Assembly (NCBI GenBank): GCA_030747575.1
Contig: JASLKI010000038.1
Location: forward strand, 1-6,270
Length of the DNA: 6,270 nt
DNA from: Verrucomicrobiota bacterium
GTDB lineage: Bacteria > Verrucomicrobiota > Verrucomicrobiia > Limisphaerales > UBA1096
Direction: 5' to 3'
Shown: piece after piece, positions 5,519 to 6,270 of the stretch
Layout: each line of letters starts with the position of its first letter
Numbering within the stretch: the stretch's first letter is position 1
Made by a program: the position numbers and the translations under genes
The notes under the pieces: model-generated
Databases searched by the model: none
Seen by the model: only the letters and a program-made list of their open reading frames with translations
What the model was told of the DNA's origin: nothing

Positions 5519-6270
5519 TTAATATGCCTTTCTGTGTAGTTGTATGTTTTGCAGGACAGCGATGGCGATCAGCGAGCTTAAGACGGATGATCCGCCGTAG
5601 CTCAATAGTGGCAACGGTATCCCCGTCACCGGCATCAATCTCAGGTGCATGCCGATGTTCACAAAAACGTGGCAAAAAATGAGAGTCACAACTCCCACTG
5701 CCAACAGTTTGCCCAGGCGATCCCTCGCCAAGGCTGCGATCTGCATCCCTTTTAAAAGAATGACGGTGTATAACGCCAGCACTGCCATGCTGCCCAAAAA
5801 CCCTGTCTCCTCCGCAATCACGGAGAAGATGAAGTCGTTGTGAGCCACACCCTTGGGCAGATAGCCCAAGCGGGTTTGCGGCCCTCGTCCCCACCCTTTT
5901 CCTGTCAGCCCTCCCGAGCCGACCGAAATCTCGGCCTGCCGTATGTTGTGCGTGCGCTCTCGCTGTAATGCACGGGCGGCCTTGCGCACCGCCGGGGTGG
6001 CGTTCGGCGGAGCAAAATCCTGGTGAAAATAAACCAACAACCGTTGGCGCTGATATTCCTGCAGGGAGATTCGCCAGTCTGCGGGAAAGTAGAGTGCGTT
6101 GATTATGACAAACAGCACTACCACCGTCGATGCCCCGAGGAACTTCCCCAGGAAGCGAAGCGGCACACCGGCCACGAACATCATCGCAATCCCGATCGGG
6201 AAAAATACCAGCGATGAGCCCAAATCCGGCTCTTTTAAAATAAGAATAAATGGTAGTGCAGTCATTCCGA
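5519..6270 (-). CDS. rodA: RodA, SEDS-family peptidoglycan glycosyltransferase, C-terminal part
   Basis: RodA polymerises lipid II into glycan strands for side-wall growth, working in the inner membrane with a class B penicillin-binding protein and MreBCD. The reading frame is open to the right edge, so the start and the first membrane helices are missing. The 250 visible codons hold KEPDLGSSLVF, YQRQRLLVYF, GSGGLTGKGWGRGPQTRLGYLP, HNDFIFSVIAEETGFLG and MPVTGIPLPLLSYGGSS, which are SEDS signatures. The Asp of HNDFIF (codon 5836-5834) corresponds to the catalytic Asp262 of E. coli RodA. About five hydrophobic segments can be seen. QEYQRQR and the rng neighbour favour RodA over FtsW. The large extracytoplasmic loop carries about 15 extra residues, PPNATPAVRKAARALQRER, compared with the RodA proteins I know. 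The methionine codon at 6265-6263 is internal and not the start. The stop is 6 bp before the RNase start, so the two form one transcription unit. Confidence 0.93.
   Translation of the reverse strand, partial: GMTALPFILILKEPDLGSSLVFFPIGIAMMFVAGVPLRFLGKFLGASTVVVLFVIINALYFPADWRISLQEYQRQRLLVYFHQDFAPPNATPAVRKAARALQRERTHNIRQAEISVGSGGLTGKGWGRGPQTRLGYLPKGVAHNDFIFSVIAEETGFLGSMAVLALYTVILLKGMQIAALARDRLGKLLAVGVVTLIFCHVFVNIGMHLRLMPVTGIPLPLLSYGGSSVLSSLIAIAVLQNIQLHRKAY

Noticed and set aside
1..6270. Search for CRISPR repeats, transposase genes, terminal inverted repeats, tRNA/rRNA and riboswitch cores
   Set aside because: I saw no spaced repeat array, no transposase or integrase motif, and no recognisable structural RNA. 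Nearly all the window is accounted for by six genes, two of them partial.

Overview
The window looks like ordinary chromosomal DNA from a Gram-negative-type bacterium. My best guess is a member of the PVC group, most likely Verrucomicrobiota. That rests on the general look of the RNase E/G, RodA, LON-domain and GspE-like proteins, on start codons without a clear Shine-Dalgarno sequence, and on moderate to high GC in most genes. It is an inference from memory of these families and no search was run. I see no insertion sequence, CRISPR array, tRNA, rRNA or phage gene.

Layout. (1) Positions 1-162, minus strand: the first 54 codons of a LON substrate-binding-domain protein, cut by the left edge. 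It is easy to miss because it is short. (2) 163-280: a 118-bp divergent intergenic region, AT-rich in its middle, with one weak candidate promoter. (3) 281-3425, plus strand: three genes in a row. They are a membrane-anchored coiled-coil protein of unknown function, moaA (GTP 3',8-cyclase of molybdenum cofactor synthesis; its ATG overlaps the preceding stop codon as ATGA), and, 53 bp later, a short GspE/PulE/PilB-type secretion or pilus ATPase. (4) 3426-3496: a convergent intergenic gap with a strong hairpin that reads as an intrinsic terminator for the minus-strand transcript. (5) 5512-3497, minus strand: an RNase E/G-family endoribonuclease with an unusual N-terminal extension of about 150 residues. 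(6) 6270-5519, minus strand: the C-terminal part of RodA, the peptidoglycan glycosyltransferase of the elongasome, cut by the right edge. rodA is upstream of rng with 6 bp between them, so the two are probably cotranscribed.

How the genes fit together. rodA-rng matches the familiar association of RNase G genes with cell-shape loci (in E. coli, rng lies downstream of mreBCD), so mre and penicillin-binding-protein genes may lie beyond the right edge. The plus-strand cluster is less usual. A lone moaA, with no other cofactor gene in view, sits between a coiled-coil membrane protein and a secretion ATPase that lacks the usual N-terminal docking domain.

I found no clear candidate for an undescribed system. 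The points most worth checking are the missing N domain of the ATPase and its possible link to the coiled-coil protein, the cationic amphipathic helix ahead of the RNase S1 domain, and lineage-type insertions in MoaA and RodA.
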